Assembly: GCA_951804985.1 (NCBI GenBank)
Contig: OX638131.1
Location: forward strand, 6,548,630 to 6,612,629
Direction of reading: 5' to 3'
Length of the DNA stretch: 64,000 bases
Origin: Dryomyza anilis
Taxonomy: Eukaryota > Arthropoda > Insecta > Diptera > Dryomyzidae
Each line of letters opens with the position of its first letter. The first letter of the stretch is position 1. The notes below the pieces were generated by a model. It searched no databases. It was not told the origin of the DNA and saw only the letters and a program-made list of their open reading frames with translations. Made by a program: the position numbers and the translations under genes. This document shows, one piece after another, positions 59,995 to 64,000 of this stretch.

Positions 59995-60440
59995 AAAGTG
60001 CCAGGCTTCTTACAGGTTTGTCTACCAAGGCTTGATATATCGGGCCAGACACAAGCCTGGCACAATCGTCACTCACAGACTCCACGCGGGCCTTGATATA
60101 CCAAGCTAGACACAAGCCTGGCACATTCGTCATTCCCAGATTTCAAACAAGCCTCGTTAGTTTACATTAGACATTACATTAGACACAAGCCTGGGACAAT
60201 CGTCACTCCCAGGCCTTGTTAGTTTAGGTTAGACACAAGCCTGGCACAATCGTCACTCACAGACCCAACACAAGCCTTGATATATCAAGCTGGACACAAT
60301 CCTGGCACATTTGTCGTTCCCAGATTTCAAACAAGCCTCGTAAGTTTATGCTGGACACAACCCTGGTACAATTTTCATTCTCGGACTCCACACAGGCCTC
60401 GGTATACCAATATTGACACAAGGCTGACACAATATTGAGC
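59995..60440. repeat. ~61-bp imperfect tandem repeat (GACACAAGCCTGGCACAATC)
   Basis: Copies of GACACAAGCCTGGCACAAT or close relatives begin at about 60048, 60109, 60182, 60232, 60293 and 60353, mostly 60-61 bp apart. Between them CGTCACTCACAGACTCC and CAAGCCTTGATATACCA alternate. GC-richer than its surroundings. Confidence 0.8.
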
Positions 60441-60879
60441 CACATATGAAAATTGTCAAATTATCCAAACCGCCATATTCTGACGGAAATTCAAAATTCC
60501 GTCTCGACAACTTTTTGTCTCATGCCTAGTTATGCGTGTGTACCGACTTTGACTTGAGTAAATTAAAGTTTACTATGGTGACATTTTTGTGTTGTTTCCA
60601 TGATAAAGAACACTTATCTGATGAAAAAAAAAAATGTTTGTTGATGATTTTTTAAACGTCAAAAAATATATTGGAGAAACTCAACTCTTTGGAGTTGTCT
60701 GAACAATAAGTCTGCAAATTAACGTAAGTATTACTGTTGAATGGTTTGTTAACCTCTTACATATTTATTTATCTACAGCTACAACTCGCAAGTGTAATGA
60801 CATGAATAATGAATGCAATGCCCATGACAAATTATGCCCAATAGCCTAAATCTTCAGGCGTATTACAAGGATTGTCGCA

Positions 60880-61245
60880 AGTCTGAAGCATAGATCTTGT
60901 TTCAAGACTGAGACACAAGCCTTGGTACAAGCCTTGGTACAAGCCTTGGTACAAGCCTTGGTACAAGCCTGGCACACAAGCCTTGGTACAATCCTCAATT
61001 ACAGGCTTGTAACATAGTTGTCATTCAAGCCTTGACACAGTCTGGGCACAGGCCTAAAACACAGTGTTGGCACTAGACTGAGATTTAAGTCTGGCACAAC
61101 ATTTGTCAACGAGCCTGGGATACAGGCTTGTAACATAGTTATCATTCCAGTCTTGACACAGTCTTGCAACGAGCTTGGATAACAGCGTTGGCACAGGCCT
61201 GAGTAGCATTGGCACAAGTCTGTGTCAGGCTTGTGCCGGTCGTTA
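60880..61245. repeat. Second block of related repeats with a 12-bp core
   Basis: GCCTTGGTACAA is repeated three times without change at about 60936-60971. The rest (TTGTAACATAGTTGTCATTC at about 61008, again with ATCATTC at about 61129; CCTTGACACAG; AGCCTGGCACA) resembles the block at 59995-60440. The two blocks probably share an origin. Confidence 0.7.
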
Positions 61246-61888
61246 ATTCTTACTTGGTTACCCATAGATGCCAACTTAAATTCTGACAAAAATATGTTTT
61301 TCTTACAGCGAATATTCAAAAACTATTGACAGATTTTTGCAATTTGTAAATCTGACAGTCATTAAAAAATCTGACAAAAAATCAATCATGCAAAAAATCT
61401 AAGAAATATACAAAAACAAACAAAAAAAATCTGTGTGAGAATAAAAAACATATTTTCTGTGAGAAAAATCATAATCGAAATTAAAATATCTGATCAGATA
61501 TATTTTATCTATCGCAATTAAAAAATCTGACAAAGTAGTTTTCGTAGATTCGTGACAAAGTTGCGTGAGATCTATGGTACTACCTCATCTGGTATATTAT
61601 CCCATACATCCAAATTCGAAGCCTTGAAATAATTCTAATTTTTGTATTTGAATTATTTGAGCTGCGGCAACCTATGAGCAAATCCAGAAAACCTTCAACT
61701 TTTGGGGTTGACAAAATTTGACAAAAATATAAATCTTAGCGCTTTTGAATCTTAGCATATTTTAGCGCTCTTGAATATAGGCTTATAGGCCCTTATGTAA
61801 TATGCTAGAGGTATATTGGTTCAAAATTGTAAGGAATTGTTTATATATAAAATATTTGTTGATTAAGTGAAGTAAAATTACTTATAAG

Positions 61889-62800
61889 AAATTGTGATTT
61901 TTTGATCATTTAAGGCGAATTTTGAAATTTAAAGTGCCCCTGTATTTTTGATACCAGGGGCACATTCAAGTGTCATACCTTAAAATCATTGCTTTTACAC
62001 GTTGCAATAAAAACAATCAAACCAGCAATTCCTCATAGGTGCCGCTCCTCACACGTTCGATAATATGTACAAAATGTGGAATAGATTCTGTTATATTATA
62101 AATTATGATGAGAAATTATTTTTTCATGATCAAGTTTAACATTATGTATCAAATACAGTTTAATCCGACCAAATTGAAAAGATATCTTCAAAGTTATTTT
62201 GAGAAAATTGTGATTTTTTATACAATTAAGCCTAAAATTCACATTTAAAGTGCTCCTGTATTTGTAATCTTAGTGGCACATTATCAGTTCATAAAAAATT
62301 TAAAATTAGTGATTTCTTGAAAGCCGCGCTTGACACAGTCGATAATATGTCAGAAAACATGGTTACCACAATATGTTGAAATTTTGTTTTCCCAATAAAA
62401 AAGTGATTGATCAATAATACTGAAGCGACATTGTATTTATAAATTAACTCGTGGCATAAATTTCCGATCACATATATGTATGTCCAAATTCAGATGGTAT
62501 TGTAGATGTGCCTTAGAAAAAACTGCATTTGTCGGGCCAATCTCGTTTTTTTTTTTTTCGAAGGTTCCAGCGTATTCTTTTTGTTGGGGGCACATTCAAA
62601 AGTCATATCTTAAAATTTTTATTTTTACCTCCTCTATTAAAAATTAGATATAAAACGATACATTAGATACAAGCCGCGGCTCACACGTTGAAAAAAAGAC
62701 GTAATTTTCGTTTTCGTTTCAAAAATGGTATCATACTTTCACCTCTGTCCAAATTTCGTTTAGGATATGGTACACTTATGCGACATATACTTTTTTTTTG
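61889..62800. repeat. Three diverged tandem copies of a ~316-bp unit
   Basis: ATTGTGATTTTTT begins at 61891 and 62207 (316 bp apart). GGCACATT follows at about 61958, 62275 and 62589. CGATAATATGT lies at 62058 and 62340, where the second copy has a deletion of about 34 bp; CACACGTT recurs at 62050 and 62683. The copies are strongly diverged, so this is an old triplication, perhaps a satellite fragment. Confidence 0.65.
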
Positions 62801-62884
62801 TATCCGGGTATTAGCTAGAGATTCTATTGAAATTGTAGCGATATCTTGTAAGCCGTAGCAATAGTGATGATTAGAAGGACACAA

Positions 62885-63065
62885 AACGTGCGCGTATCAT
62901 CGGTATTTTTGATGCTTTTCTTACTTTAGCCACATGTAGCAAATCGATTGAGCAACTTAAAAACTTACAAATGGTTAGGATTTATTAATTCAAGTATTGT
63001 TAAAAATATTCAATTAAAATATAAAATAATAAAAACAACAAATCATTTTTATTCATTGCTTTATG
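62885..63065. repeat. Interspersed repeat, second copy of the Sec5 intron 8 segment
   Basis: Same order as at 29376-29545: TTCTTACTTTAGCCACATG, TAGCAAATCGA, TCAAGTATTGTTAAAAATA and ATCATTTTTATTCATTGCTT. It lies directly after the C-terminal side of a broken mariner transposase on the minus strand, so it may be that element's 3' end. Confidence 0.65.
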
Positions 63066-63099
63066 TCAATATCATGAAGGTTAAAAGTTTTCTGGATTG

Positions 63100-63760
63100 G
63101 CTCATATACATTTCCTCATATACAAAAGTCCAAGCGATTGCAGTCCGGGGAGGCCATTTGTCTTGGGTACAAAATCAGTTAAATTTACCACACACCTGTT
63201 TGGAACAAATTTTACTAAAAGCAGTATAATATTCACATTGTTGGGACGCTGGGTTTTAGATATTTCTATAAAACTTATTCCAGGTAATAATTTGCAATAA
63301 TTTTGACGTCTTTGTCAATGTAAACCAGAGGCAATATTCATAATTGTAGAATTTCTATATCTGTGAATATGCCTCTTACCATTTGGAATGTTTTTGCAAG
63401 ATACTGTCCACAATCGGTCATTTTGTGTGTGGTTTAGAGCATCTAAGACTGGAAGTTTTGCGTCGGAAAATATAATTTCATCACCAGCGTGCCAGATAGT
63501 AGTAATTTCGATCTTATTATTTCGTCTGTTTCTCTTTTTTTTCGTTTTGAAGGCAGTCTGAGGTCGGAATACAAAAAAAGTCTTAAAGATACGCGGTTCA
63601 TACTGGAATTTTCGGCCAGCTTTCGTGCTGACTAATCACAATTTCGACAAATGCATTCTCTAAAAATTGTCTTCGCTTCTGTGGAACGTACGCTCCTTTT
63701 ATGATGACTTTTTTGGGATTTTGATTAGAAGTAGTCTGTTCAAATATTTAAACAGTGTAA
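63100..63760 (-). pseudogene. Broken mariner-family transposase
   Basis: Read on the minus strand, EIIFSDAKLPV (around 63475-63443) matches the mariner block around the second catalytic aspartate (usual FSDEK); the Asp codon is at 63464-63462 and Glu is replaced by Ala. NDRLWTVSCKNIPNGKRHIH follows, as in mariners. Further on, DFVPK is in one frame and SPDCNRLDF (usual SPDLNPLDF, third catalytic Asp at 63145-63143) is in another, so at least one frameshift separates them. The segment with the first glutamine-rich catalytic neighbourhood is missing or scrambled. The more N-terminal part (to about 63760) is too decayed to align. No terminal repeats were found. It is a dead copy. Confidence 0.75.
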
Positions 63761-64000
63761 TTAACGTAATTCCGCCTCACTCCGCGGTGTCTTAACTTAC
63801 TGAATATGGTGTCACATATAAATTTAAAATGACTTTGAACTTACGAAAAGTGTAACTTGAACTCACAATTTATTTTAATTAAATTTTAATTATATTTTTC
63901 TTAAAACAAAATATGTTCTATTTTATAAAGATACTTTAAATTGTTAACATATAAAGCACATCACGTATAAAACAAACATTTGACTGTCAAATATGTATAT

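Larger units (their letters stand above)
51759..64000 (+). other. Presumed first intron of BLTP3, repeat-rich, no exons seen
   Basis: The remaining 12 kb is AT-rich and holds simple repeats, minisatellites and transposon remnants that are listed separately. I searched by eye for conserved-looking exons with flanking AG and GT and found none. Stretches with nothing recognisable include 51800-53020, 54810-55820, 55940-56580, 57160-57960, 58770-59420, 59470-59990 and 61250-61880. A run of GAGTGAGA-like motifs at 57495-57545 could bind GAGA factor, but this is weak. Confidence 0.5.

Overview
The window is a stretch of a dipteran insect chromosome. The genes have Drosophila-style short introns (53-66 bp) with GT/AG borders, AT-rich spacers and strongly fly-like proteins. 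I infer a higher fly, and a tephritid-type fruit fly is plausible because a short retroposon near 49.2 kb resembles ones I recall from tephritid genomes. This was not checked by search. There is no CRISPR array, rRNA gene, intact tRNA gene or bacterial-type operon.

Layout. 1-23786 is one uninterrupted satellite array built from two related monomers of about 113 and 159 bp, with higher-order repeats of about 1.07 and 1.34-1.5 kb. Its right edge (23787-25230) is a decayed monomer split by a 1.2-kb insertion that may be a DNA transposon. The array abuts a gene-rich block at 26-48 kb with five nearly complete gene models, all resolved to exon level: a secreted two-domain group-7-allergen/TULIP protein (+), Sec5 of the exocyst (-), Cog3 of the Golgi tethering complex (+), a ZFAND2-type AN1 zinc-finger protein (-) and UBXN7 (-). 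The first coding exon of a BLTP3 (UHRF1BP1-like) lipid-transfer protein lies at 51.7 kb (+). The rest of the window to 64 kb is apparently its first intron, full of simple repeats and dead transposons.

How the genes relate. Sec5, Cog3 and BLTP3 all belong to membrane trafficking or inter-organelle lipid transfer. ZFAND2 and UBXN7 are both p97/ubiquitin-proteasome adaptors. They are independent housekeeping transcription units, not an operon. Two gene pairs converge with overlapping 3' ends (TULIP/Sec5, Cog3/ZFAND2) and two diverge (Sec5/Cog3, UBXN7/BLTP3). From memory, several of these genes lie near each other on Drosophila melanogaster 2L, so the block may be conserved synteny.

Mobile and repeat content. 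I could define several short elements with ends and target duplications: a TA-flanked 210-bp element, a TA-flanked 805-bp element, a 427-bp MITE with a perfect 8-bp target duplication plus two decayed relatives, a hAT-like 1.1-kb element, a tRNA-like retroposon with a 13-bp target duplication, and a broken mariner transposase gene. Introns of Cog3 and ZFAND2 carry large gene-specific minisatellites. I found no convincing novel coding system. The most unusual items are the satellite's monomer-step higher-order structure, the insertion at its edge, the MITE family beside the BLTP3 promoter, and the C-terminal CaaX-like end of the ZFAND2 protein.
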